Part shown: piece after piece, positions 6,586 through 12,924 of the stretch | How positions within the stretch are numbered: position 1 is the first letter of the stretch | Layout of the letters: each line of letters begins with the position of its first letter | DNA from: CAZFZQ01 sp964522845 | GTDB lineage: Bacteria > Patescibacteriota > Patescibacteriia > GCA-002772895 | Length of the DNA stretch: 38,517 bases | Reading direction: 5' to 3' | NCBI GenBank assembly: GCA_964522845.1 | Contig: CAZFZQ010000003.1 | Span: 1-38,517 of the forward strand | Notes under the pieces: model-generated | Databases searched by the model: none | Seen by the model: the letters and a program-made list of their open reading frames with translations, nothing else | Told to the model about the DNA's origin: nothing | Made by a program: the position numbers and the translations under genes

Positions 6586-7399
6586 TTATCTGCCAAAAAT
6601 AGCACGGGTTATAGACAGTTATGAAGAAGCCGATAATTCTTCGGTTTTAACATTAAAAATGAAAGATGGCGCGCGGTTTCCGTTTCACGCCGGGCAATTT
6701 GCCATGGTAGGTTTTCCCGGCTGGGGAGAGGCGCCATTTGATATTTGTTCGTCGCCAATGGAAGACAAAACTTTTCAATTCTGCATCCGCCGGGTCGGCA
6801 GTTTGTCGGAAAAATTAGCAGGCTTGAAAAAGGGCGACGAAGTAACGGTGCGCGGGCCCTTAGGCAACGGATTTTTAGATTTGGGAAAATTGGTTCCAAA
6901 AAATATTTTATTTTTAGGCGGCGGCTGCGGATTTGTTACCGTGCGGCCGATTATCAAAGAAATTATCGCGCGCGGACTTTATAAAGGCCGCAAAGTCCAG
7001 CTTTTTTATGGCGCTCGCGGTGAAGAAAATATTTTATTTAAAAAGGAGCAGGAAGAATGGTCAAAATATGTTGACGTGAAAATTATTTTAGAACATCCTC
7101 CTTTGAAAAAGGAGGGCAGGGGAGGATTTTACAAAGGCCTGATAACGGATTTGCTTAACAAGGTGGAAATCGCGAGCCCCGCTTCTATTATTATGTGCGG
7201 ACCGCCGATAATGTACCGTTTTTGCATTCAGGCATTGGGGGAAAAAGTTTTGCCCGCGGCAACTTATTTATTAATGGAAAGAAGAATGCACTGCGGCGTT
7301 GGCGTTTGCCAGCATTGCACGCTTGGACCATATTATGTTTGCAAAGACGGGCCGGTATTCACGTTAAAAATGTTAAATGAAGCGGGGGTAAAATTATAA
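6575..7399 (+). CDS. hydG: Sulfhydrogenase gamma subunit, FAD/NAD(P)-binding
   Basis: A 274-residue ferredoxin-reductase-type subunit. It has an FAD-binding beta-barrel (HAGQFAMVGFPGWGEAPFDICS near residues 39-60), a nucleotide-binding fold (FLGGGCGFVTVRPIIKE near 112-128, CGPPIMY near 207) and a C-terminal 2Fe-2S motif CGVGVCQHCTLGPYYVC. It exchanges electrons between NAD(P)H and HydB in the cytoplasm. The ATG lies inside the end of hydB (11-nt overlap), giving translational coupling. Residues about 175-183 (PPLKKEGRGG) come from an in-frame palindromic repeat at 7096-7125. Length and motifs are otherwise normal for the family. Confidence 0.92.
   Translation: MQNNYLPKIARVIDSYEEADNSSVLTLKMKDGARFPFHAGQFAMVGFPGWGEAPFDICSSPMEDKTFQFCIRRVGSLSEKLAGLKKGDEVTVRGPLGNGFLDLGKLVPKNILFLGGGCGFVTVRPIIKEIIARGLYKGRKVQLFYGARGEENILFKKEQEEWSKYVDVKIILEHPPLKKEGRGGFYKGLITDLLNKVEIASPASIIMCGPPIMYRFCIQALGEKVLPAATYLLMERRMHCGVGVCQHCTLGPYYVCKDGPVFTLKMLNEAGVKL
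7096..7125 (+). repeat. In-frame palindromic repeat insert in hydG
   Basis: CCTCCTTTGAAAAAGGAGG is a near-perfect hairpin (CCTCCTTT / AAAGGAGG), followed by GCAGGGGAGG. It is related to the intergenic copy at 14994-15030 and the insert at 24711-24793. Confidence 0.7.
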
Positions 7400-7401
7400 A
7401 T

Positions 7402-7599
7402 ATGTGCCTTACATACCCGGTAAAAATTGTCGCGGTAAATAATGGATTGGCGAAAATTGAGGGCAAGGATTTGGAAATAAAAACCGCGCTTGTGCCGGAT
7501 GCCGCGGCCGGCGACTGGGTTTTAGTTAATGCGAATTTGGCAATTAAAAAAATCAGCCGCCGAGAGGCGGAGGAAATAAAAAATTATTTTGGATTATAA
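7402..7599 (+). CDS. hypC: Hydrogenase maturation chaperone HypC/HupF
   Basis: A 65-residue protein starting MCLTYPVKIV, with the essential N-terminal Cys2 of HypC, and ending in the family pattern GDWVLVNANLAIKKISRREAEEI. HypC carries the Fe(CN)2CO precursor with HypD and delivers it to the large-subunit apo-protein. It follows hydG after 2 nt in the same operon. Slightly shorter than most HypC (70-90 residues), but all key features are present. Confidence 0.92.
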   Translation: MCLTYPVKIVAVNNGLAKIEGKDLEIKTALVPDAAAGDWVLVNANLAIKKISRREAEEIKNYFGL

Positions 7600-7607
7600 A
7601 GTTAATA

Positions 7608-7682
7608 ATGGGACACGGATATATCTTTTTTGCGCTGCGGACTGTCGCCGCGACTGCAAAAAAGATATATCCGCATCCCACT
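7608..7682. repeat. Long palindromic element with conserved GC core, copy 1
   Basis: Two 25-nt arms (from TGGGACACGG and to ATCCGCATCCCA) pair with two mismatches around a core GCTGCGGACTGTCGCCGCGACTGC. A second element at 20825-20897 has the same core but different arms that are again self-complementary. Confidence 0.8.
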
Positions 7683-7701
7683 TGATTTAAAAATTAGTTA
7701 T

Positions 7702-8604
7702 ATGAAAAATAAGGGAATATATTTCGCGCTTGTTGCAACCGTTGTAAGCGGTTTTGCGATTTTTATAAATAAATTTGCCGGCAAGGCATTTGGCGATTCG
7801 GGTGTTTTTACGGCTTTAAAAAATATTCCGGTGGCAATTTTATTTTTGGGAATAATTTGTTTGCCTAAATTTTTTAAAGAATTAAAAACACTAAACAGAA
7901 TGCAGTGGCTGTACCTATTATTAATAGGCGCGGTGGGAGGCAGCATTCCATTTTTAATGTTTTTCAGGGGGCTAACGCTTACTTCTGCCGCCTCCGCCGC
8001 TTTTGTTCAAAAAACTTTATTTATTTGGGTTGGGCTTTTGGCATTTTTCTTTTTGAAGGAAAAACTGGGGCGGATGCAAGTCGCGGCCTTTGGTTTGCTT
8101 TTTTTAGGCAATTTGGTTTTGGGCGGATTTAATTTTTTAAAGTTTGGCTTTGGCGAGGCGCTTATTTTAGGAGCAACTTTTTTTTGGTCAATTGAATATA
8201 TTTTGGCAAAAAAAGTTTTGACAAATGTCAGTTCTGAAATTGTGGCTTGGGCAAGAATGTTTTTTGGGTCGGTTATTTTGATGGTATTTTTAATTGCGAC
8301 CGGCCGGAGCGGCCAAATATTTACTCTCTCCGCGGCGCAGGCAGGATGGATTTTATTATCATCGGCCATTCTTTTTATTTATGTTTTTGTTTGGTATAAA
8401 GCTTTGAAATTGGAGCAGGCATCTGTTGTAACCTGCATTTTAGTTCCGGCATCGCTTATAACAACGGTTCTTTCCGGTATTTTTGTAACAGGCAAGTATA
8501 GCGTAGAGTTGGTGATTGCGGGAATTCTTTTTGCAGTTTCGCTAGTTTTACTTTTTAAATATAGGCCGCAAAAAACATATGTTTCAGCCGGAGAAACAAT
8601 CTAG
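7702..8604 (+). CDS. DMT-family (EamA-type) transporter
   Basis: A 300-residue protein with ten predicted membrane segments in two EamA-like halves, the usual drug/metabolite transporter layout. Characteristic stretches are FLMFFRGLTLTSAASAAFVQ near the end of the first half and IYVFVWYKALKLEQASVV in the second. The substrate cannot be read from sequence. Start: ATG 7702 is chosen because the longer reading frame begins inside the palindromic element at 7608-7682. It overlaps the next gene by 26 nt, so the two are likely co-translated. Confidence 0.85.
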   Translation: MKNKGIYFALVATVVSGFAIFINKFAGKAFGDSGVFTALKNIPVAILFLGIICLPKFFKELKTLNRMQWLYLLLIGAVGGSIPFLMFFRGLTLTSAASAAFVQKTLFIWVGLLAFFFLKEKLGRMQVAAFGLLFLGNLVLGGFNFLKFGFGEALILGATFFWSIEYILAKKVLTNVSSEIVAWARMFFGSVILMVFLIATGRSGQIFTLSAAQAGWILLSSAILFIYVFVWYKALKLEQASVVTCILVPASLITTVLSGIFVTGKYSVELVIAGILFAVSLVLLFKYRPQKTYVSAGETI

Positions 8605-9328
8605 CGGAATTTTAACATGCAGCCGTTACGCGTTTCGGCCCAATAAATTAAACTATTGCGGTCCTGATAAAAATGGAGAATTAGTAGAATACATAAACTC
8701 CGGCCTGCCGTCCGAAACCTTGGTGAAGGACGGCGGGCTGGAATTGATTTTGAAAAAATTTGAAACGCTGTATCCGTATTTGAGATTGATTGCGCGGACG
8801 AATAAAGCTTCAAACCCTTTTGATAAAAAAGTGAGCGATGCTTACTGGATCGGAAATGAAATGCTAAAGAATTCCGGACCGGCTGAACTGTATTATCACT
8901 TGGCGGATGGATTGAATTTAAAAAAGAAATTGTCGCCAAAAGAAATTGGCGAATTAAAAAATAAAATGGCGAGAGGCGCCAATCCGCATCATTCTTTCCA
9001 TGTGTTTAATATTTGGCAGAGAACGGGCCACGTGGAAAATCCGCATACGCTATTTACAATGGATGAATGCCGGATTGGCTGGGGAAAGGTGCAAATGGCG
9101 GATAAAAATATTATTACCGTAATTTACGAACCGTTGATATTTAATAATGGAAAGCTGGAATTCGGCGTTCCAATTGCAAAAAATATTTTTTATGAATTGT
9201 CGGGCGGAGTTGCTGCGGGTGACTGGATTTCGTTTCATTGGAGTTCATTTTGCGAAGTGCTGTCGCAAGAACAATTAAAAAATTTGATGTATTGGACAAA
9301 GATAAATTTGGAATTGGCGAATTTATGA
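8579..9328 (+). CDS. DUF6390-like protein, hydrogenase-associated
   Basis: A 249-residue soluble protein. The N-terminus (TCSRYAFRPNKLNYCGPD) and the central GANPHHSFHVFNIW with several His resemble the family annotated as DUF6390, whose members I recall beside NiFe hydrogenase genes; this is from memory. The conserved His/Cys could bind a metal or cofactor during maturation, but no function is established. It overlaps the preceding transporter gene by 26 nt and is the last gene of the hydB-led run before the DGR. Confidence 0.65.
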   Translation: MFQPEKQSSGILTCSRYAFRPNKLNYCGPDKNGELVEYINSGLPSETLVKDGGLELILKKFETLYPYLRLIARTNKASNPFDKKVSDAYWIGNEMLKNSGPAELYYHLADGLNLKKKLSPKEIGELKNKMARGANPHHSFHVFNIWQRTGHVENPHTLFTMDECRIGWGKVQMADKNIITVIYEPLIFNNGKLEFGVPIAKNIFYELSGGVAAGDWISFHWSSFCEVLSQEQLKNLMYWTKINLELANL

Positions 9329-9333
9329 TTCAT

Positions 9334-9369
9334 TGTCATTCCCGACACCCGCAGGGTATTCGGGGGGCA
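9334..9369. repeat. Partial GTCATTCCCG-type palindromic repeat
   Basis: It begins TGTCATTCCCGACACCCGCAGG and ends GTATTCGGGGGG. Only one end of the family is preserved. It lies directly upstream of the DGR target-gene promoter. Confidence 0.5.
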
Positions 9370-9373
9370 ACCC

Positions 9374-9402
9374 TTGACAAGTACTTATTTTTTTGTTAAT
9401 AT
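9374..9402 (+). promoter_or_regulatory. Promoter of the DGR target gene
   Basis: -35 TTGACA (9374-9379), a 17-nt spacer and -10 TAATAT (9397-9402). The transcript would have a leader carrying AAGGAGG (9419-9425). Confidence 0.75.
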
Positions 9403-9431
9403 TCCCATCAGCACAAACAAGGAGGATGGGG

Positions 9432-10136
9432 ATGACAATTTATAGAGAAAATGGCGGTATTTTGCTTACTCCCGACATGTATATCAGGAATTGCTGGGAT
9501 AGTGGTCTGAAATTGGGTTTGCCGGAAAATTCGCTGGCGCAGTCCATGGCTGAATTTCTTGCGCAAAAAAATCAAAATGATAAGGGGGCTATTATTGCTG
9601 TGTCCGACCCTAGGGTTGAGCGTATCCTTGCCACATTGAACGTCAAGCTCGGCATTTCCATGAACTTGCGCGACTTGCCGCCCATTCCTGCGAATCCTAT
9701 TCCGGATAAGCTGGATAAGCCTGTTTTGATTCTTGCCAAAACAACGACTAATAAGCTTGTTAAGGTGCAGAACATCACTTCGTCCATTGACTTGCAAAAA
9801 GTGAGAAACGCCGATGGCGTAAAAACGCCAAAAGGCGACTATTGGTGTTGGATGCAAGGCGGTAAGCTTTATAAGGGCAAGTGCGTGAACGACGCAACCA
9901 AGCTTTTTACCGCCAACGAGCGAGGCGGCACTTGCAAGGAAGTCCTTTTCTTGCACTTGTATTATCCGGAATCGCTTAACGAATGTTTTATGGATTTTGC
10001 CGGTTCTCGTGATGCCTACGGTTCTGTTCCATACCTGTGTCGCTGGCGCGGCGGGCTGGAGCTCAGCGCCCGTCATCCTGGCGATGCCGATCCCAGCTAT
10101 GGTTCGGTCTCTGTGGGAGTGTCACTGGATTCTTGA
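9432..10136 (+). CDS. DGR variable (target) protein
   Basis: A 234-residue protein whose last 45 residues are diversified by the retroelement. The VR (10004-10116) encodes about residues 192-228, from SRDAYGSVPYLC to GSVSVG. Thirteen codons there differ from the template repeat, all through TR adenines. This layout matches C-type-lectin-like DGR targets, in which scattered surface residues vary on a fixed scaffold. The N-terminal 190 residues are not recognised, though YWCWMQGGKLYKGKC has an aromatic/Cys-rich look. No signal peptide or membrane segment is evident, so its site of action is unclear. Start: AAGGAGG abuts the ATG at 9426 and is 6 nt from the ATG at 9432; I choose the latter. It has its own promoter and terminator. 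Confidence 0.88.
   Translation: MTIYRENGGILLTPDMYIRNCWDSGLKLGLPENSLAQSMAEFLAQKNQNDKGAIIAVSDPRVERILATLNVKLGISMNLRDLPPIPANPIPDKLDKPVLILAKTTTNKLVKVQNITSSIDLQKVRNADGVKTPKGDYWCWMQGGKLYKGKCVNDATKLFTANERGGTCKEVLFLHLYYPESLNECFMDFAGSRDAYGSVPYLCRWRGGLELSARHPGDADPSYGSVSVGVSLDS
10004..10116 (+). repeat. DGR variable repeat (VR)
   Basis: 113 nt aligning without gaps to the TR at 10433-10545. There are 17 differences, all at TR adenines (A to G mostly, also A to C and A to T); the other 11 TR adenines are unchanged. No T, C or G of the TR differs. The last about 20 nt (CTATGGTTCGGTCTCTGTGG) are identical and act as the likely initiation-of-mutagenic-homing region. Identity ends sharply at 10117. Confidence 0.95.
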
Positions 10137-10153
10137 ACCCTTGTTTCTTGACG

Positions 10154-10182
10154 GCCTTGGATTTATTCCAGGGCTATTTTTT
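10154..10182 (+). terminator. Terminator of the DGR target gene
   Basis: The stem GCCTTGG/CCAGGGC (one G-U pair) with loop ATTTATT is followed by TATTTTTTT. Right after it, TTATCAAAA-C-TTTTGATAA (10182-10200) is a perfect 9-bp inverted repeat. Either hairpin could also serve as the DNA structure that many DGRs carry downstream of VR. Confidence 0.75.
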
Positions 10183-10200
10183 TATCAAAACTTTTGATAA

Positions 10201-10432
10201 AATAAAATTGACCAGAGTTTTTGCGACATCAACCCCACCCTGCCTCCCCTTAGCCAAGGGGAGGAGCAAGGAGAGGCGATCGCAAAAAGCGCGTCAAAAT
10301 TGAAATACTCCGAGCCGGTTTCTTTGCGGAGAGCCCGATATATGTGGCCTGCTCCCGGATACAATTCAGGCGAGACCTCTCAATTTTTTTTGGGACGAAT
10401 CGCCGGTGACATAAGATGGAAACCGGCGCCAT
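10201..10432. other. Non-coding stretch between target gene and TR
   Basis: No gene is supported here. It holds a CCTCCCCTTAGCCAAGGGGAGG-like hairpin repeat (10233-10277), a CTCCG...CGGAG inverted repeat around 10308-10328, and the perfect repeat CGCCGGT (10401-10407) / ACCGGCG (10422-10428) ending 4 nt before the TR. The part next to the TR is probably transcribed as TR-RNA leader. No convincing promoter was found. Confidence 0.55.
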
Positions 10433-10545
10433 TTCTCGTAATGCCAACGGTAATGTTCCATACCTGAATCGCTGGAACGACGGGCTGAAGCTCAACGCCA
10501 ATCATCCTGACAATGCCAATCCCAACTATGGTTCGGTCTCTGTGG
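10433..10545 (+). repeat. DGR template repeat (TR)
   Basis: 113 nt of non-coding template, rich in AAC/AAT codons when read in the VR frame (SRNANGNVPYLNRWNDG...), as expected for adenine-directed diversification. It is open in that frame but has no start or Shine-Dalgarno of its own. A hairpin terminator lies 16 nt downstream (10561-10586). The same strand as VR and RT. Confidence 0.95.
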
Positions 10546-10560
10546 TAGTCATTCAATTTC

Positions 10561-10586
10561 AAAAAGGAGCGTTTACGCCCCTTTTT
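10561..10586. terminator. Bidirectional terminator between TR and avd
   Basis: AAAAAGGAGCG (10561-10571) pairs with CGCCCCTTTTT (10576-10586) with one mismatch and a TTTA loop. The T-run on both strands would end the TR transcript on plus and the avd transcript on minus. The avd stop codon lies in the loop. Confidence 0.8.
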
Positions 10587-11005
10587 GTTTAGATATTTTT
10601 GTTTTTGTGTCGTTTATCCACCCGCCGAACATTTTGCCTATTTCTATAAAACTTTGTTCAAAGAATTGATAGTCTTTACCGAGCAAGACATCTAAATCTT
10701 TAAGAAGAAAAATAAAAATTTTAAGAAGATTGAATTTTGCGCTGGCAATTTTGAGATGTGCCAATTTTTCCGCGGGTTGTGTCTGTGAAGCCAAAATAGT
10801 CGCTTCAATAATTTCCAAAAAACAGTTGTCGCATTTTTCTCCGAGAGAATATCTGGCGTCTTTCGGAAATTTCTTTTTCAGAAAATAAAACTTTTTATAA
10901 CAATAATATATTTTATGGAAAATTGGGACGTCCAGAATATTTTGGATAAAAATATCAGGTGCCTTTTTGCCGACAGCGTCGGGGGGGGGGACTAAAAGAT
11001 GTCAT
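10573..11005 (-). CDS. avd: Avd-like DGR accessory protein (four-helix bundle), 5' end disturbed by a G10 tract
   Basis: About 137-143 residues. Reading the minus strand from 10980 gives PDIFIQNILDVPIFHK, then YKKFYFLKKKFPKDARYSLGEK, LAHLKIASAKFNLLK and the ending FIEIGKMFGGWI. The FPK.aRy.LGek and EIG+M.GGW patterns identify the bAvd/S23-type four-helix family that binds DGR reverse transcriptase and TR RNA. As given, the frame has no ATG before the stop at 11002-11004. If the G10 run at 10981-10990 were G9, the frame would join an ATG at 11003-11005 (MTSFSPPPDAVG...). A TTG at 10816-10818 would delete the first helices and is not credible. It is inverted relative to VR, TR and RT, and its 5' end overlaps that of RT. 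Confidence 0.82.
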
Positions 11006-12013
11006 AATCTTTTTTGTGTTGTTAATTTGAGGCGAGCCTGGCATAAGTTTATCAAAGGAAAGAAAAAAAGAAAAGACATCGTAGACTTCGCGAAAAATTT
11101 AAACGCAAATTTTTTTGATATCCAGCGTCTTTTGGCAACCAAAGAATACGAGCACGGTTCATATCAATCATTTTATGTTCATGATCCCAAAAAACGGCAT
11201 ATTCATAAGGCCGAAGTCAGAGACCGCATCATTCATCAGGCGCTGGTAAATACTTTGGAACCGATTTTCGAGCCGCAATTTATTTTTGATTCTTATGCCT
11301 CGCGGAAAAGCAAGGGAACGCACAGAGCAGTTAAACGGCTTTATTATTTTGCAAGAAAAGCCAGTAAGAATTACAAAAAAAATTGTTTTGTTTTGAAATG
11401 TGACATTAAAAAATATTTTGATAGTATCGGCCATGATATTTTGTTGCAGATTATTGGAAAAACAGTAAAAGATGTGGATATTTTAGGGTTAGTTGAATCT
11501 ATTATTAGAAGTTTTGAAGCAACGAATGGGCGTGGTTTGCCATTGGGAAATGTTACAAGCCAGATTTTTTCTAATATCTATTTGAACGAGTTGGATCAAT
11601 TTATAAAGCGTAATTTGCGCGTTAAATATTATATTCGTTATAATGACGATTTTGTTATTTTAGATGAAGAGAGGGAAACTTTAGAATGTTACCTTCCGGT
11701 CATTAAAGATTTTTTAGAGATGCGGCTTAAATTAACATTGCATCCCAAAAAAGTCGGTATTCATAAATACGCGCAGGGCATAGAATTTTTGGGGTATGTC
11801 TGTTTGCCGCATTATATTTTGCCCAAGACAAGGACTAAACGCAGAATATTGAAAAAGATAAAAAAGCGCATTTGCGAGTTGGAAAGGGGCGATATTTCTG
11901 AAGAAACCTTCAAGCAGTCCGTACAATCGTATTTTGGTTTTTTAAGCCATGCAAAAACGAAGCGGCTTGTTGAAAAATTAAAGAATACGATATGGTTTTG
12001 GTTGGGGAAGTAA
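10967..12013 (+). CDS. DGR reverse transcriptase
   Basis: A 348-residue retron/DGR-type RT without a maturase or endonuclease domain. Recognised in order: DPKKRHIHKAEVRDRIIHQAL, the DGR-typical SYASRKSKGTHRAV, the aspartate motif LKCDIKKYFDSI, LGNVTSQ (the DGR form of motif 4 that replaces QGxxxSP), and the catalytic YNDD at residues 225-228, then GIEFLGY. It copies TR RNA into adenine-mutated cDNA that replaces VR. Start: the frame has no early ATG; TTG 10967 has AGGTG (10957-10961) 5 nt upstream, and the conserved start of the family (KRCHNLF) follows at about residue 10. The G10 tract lies in codons 5-8. Nothing separates it from hydD except that gene's promoter. Confidence 0.95.
   Translation: MPTASGGGTKRCHNLFCVVNLRRAWHKFIKGKKKRKDIVDFAKNLNANFFDIQRLLATKEYEHGSYQSFYVHDPKKRHIHKAEVRDRIIHQALVNTLEPIFEPQFIFDSYASRKSKGTHRAVKRLYYFARKASKNYKKNCFVLKCDIKKYFDSIGHDILLQIIGKTVKDVDILGLVESIIRSFEATNGRGLPLGNVTSQIFSNIYLNELDQFIKRNLRVKYYIRYNDDFVILDEERETLECYLPVIKDFLEMRLKLTLHPKKVGIHKYAQGIEFLGYVCLPHYILPKTRTKRRILKKIKKRICELERGDISEETFKQSVQSYFGFLSHAKTKRLVEKLKNTIWFWLGK
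10981..10990. repeat. G10 homopolymer at the avd/RT divergent overlap
   Basis: Ten consecutive G lie inside the first codons of RT on plus and inside the N-terminal region of avd on minus. A one-base change would connect avd to an ATG and shift the RT start codon out of frame. A similar C10 run sits in hydB at 5697-5706. Confidence 0.75.
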
Positions 12014-12039
12014 ATTTTTTGGTTATAGCGAGAAATGTT

Positions 12040-12048
12040 TGATATAAT
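12040..12048 (+). promoter_or_regulatory. Extended -10 promoter of hydD
   Basis: TGATATAAT is an extended -10 ending 9 nt before the ATG at 12058. A weak -35, TTGGTT, lies 18 nt upstream (12019-12024). It allows hydDA to be expressed independently of hydB and the DGR. Confidence 0.65.
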
Positions 12049-12057
12049 ATAAATTAT

Positions 12058-12834
12058 ATGGCATTAGAAAAGAAGAAAATCGGCTTGTTTTCACTTTCAT
12101 GCTGTGAAGGATGCGAATGCGTCATTTTTGAGCATCCGAAAGAATTTTTGAAAGCCATGGCAGATGTGGAAATTGTGGAAGCGCGCCTCTTGGAGGACGC
12201 GGACGTTGTTTGGGAAAAATGGGATTTGGCTTTTGTGGAAGGCAGCGCTCTTACGTCCGCCAATCTTGAAGTTTTGAAAAAAATCCGTGAGAACGCCGGT
12301 CTTTTGGTGACGCTTGGCAACTGCGCGGAATTTGGCGGCGTCCATAAAATGAAAAATTATCGCGGCAAAGAAAAATTGGCAAAAATTTTGTATCAATATC
12401 CGAAAACAATAGATAATCCGGATGTTCATGATATGGAAAATCTGGTAAAAGTTGATTATAACATTCCGGGCTGTCCGATTACGGCCGGAGAATTTTTGCG
12501 CGTGACGTATGATTTGCTTAATGGCCGGACGCCGAAAATTGCGGAGAGAACGGTTTGCTATGAATGCCAGCGCCGCAACTTTCCATGTTTGCTCCAGCGG
12601 GGCGAGCCGTGTTTCGGCCCTATCACGCTTGGCGGATGCAATGCGGTATGTTTAGCGTCGCGCATGCCGTGCGAAGCTTGCCGCGGATTTTATGAAGGCG
12701 CGAATTTTGACAGTTTGTTTGGATTAATTGATAAGCAGGTTGGAAAAAAACGGCGCGAAGAACTTTTGGAAATTTTTGGAGTAAAAGACAGATTGGAAAA
12801 AATTTTAGCCGCGAAAAAAGAAAATAAAAAATAG
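12058..12834 (+). CDS. hydD: NiFe hydrogenase small (delta) subunit
   Basis: A 258-residue small subunit of the F420-nonreducing/group 3b type, cytoplasmic (no Tat signal). The proximal cluster ligands are visible: CCEGC near residues 15-19, GNCAEFGG near 97-104 and PGCPITAGE near 140. Further Cys motifs (CYECQRRNFPC, PCFGPITLGGCNAVC, PCEAC) bind the medial and distal clusters. It relays electrons from the NiFe site in HydA to HydB/HydG. In Pyrococcus-type sulfhydrogenase operons hydD follows hydG directly; here they are separated by about 4.7 kb with the DGR in between. Its own extended -10 promoter is at 12040. Confidence 0.93.
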   Translation: MALEKKKIGLFSLSCCEGCECVIFEHPKEFLKAMADVEIVEARLLEDADVVWEKWDLAFVEGSALTSANLEVLKKIRENAGLLVTLGNCAEFGGVHKMKNYRGKEKLAKILYQYPKTIDNPDVHDMENLVKVDYNIPGCPITAGEFLRVTYDLLNGRTPKIAERTVCYECQRRNFPCLLQRGEPCFGPITLGGCNAVCLASRMPCEACRGFYEGANFDSLFGLIDKQVGKKRREELLEIFGVKDRLEKILAAKKENKK

Positions 12835-12838
12835 ATCT

Positions 12839-12914
12839 GTCATTCCCGCGAAGGCGGGAATCCAGGTTATAACTTATTATAAAATCTGGATCCTGAATCA
12901 AGTTTAGGATGACA
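12839..12914. repeat. GTCATTCCCGCGAAGGCGGGAATCCAG-type palindromic repeat
   Basis: It begins GTCATTCCCGCGAAGGCGGG, a hairpin (CCCGC/GCGGG), continues with TCCAGG...CTGGATCCTGAA and ends TTTAGGATGACA. Located between hydD and hydA, so it would be transcribed in the hydDA mRNA. Confidence 0.7.
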
Positions 12915-12924
12915 AAATAAATTT

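Noticed and set aside
9408..10076. 222-codon minus-strand frame opposite the DGR target gene
   Set aside because: Shadow of the target gene; no recognised features and it ends inside the VR.
10250..10501. Minus-strand 83-codon frame across the TR
   Set aside because: It is antisense to the TR and its upstream hairpins, has no family resemblance, and an open frame is expected in this biased sequence.
10433..10620. TR as a second, truncated target gene
   Set aside because: It is open in the VR frame but has no start codon, ribosome site or N-terminal domain, and adenine-rich codons mark it as template.
10967..12013. Group II intron or retron reverse transcriptase
   Set aside because: No maturase X or endonuclease domain, no intron ends, and the LGNVTSQ and SYASRKSKGTH motifs plus VR/TR fit a DGR.
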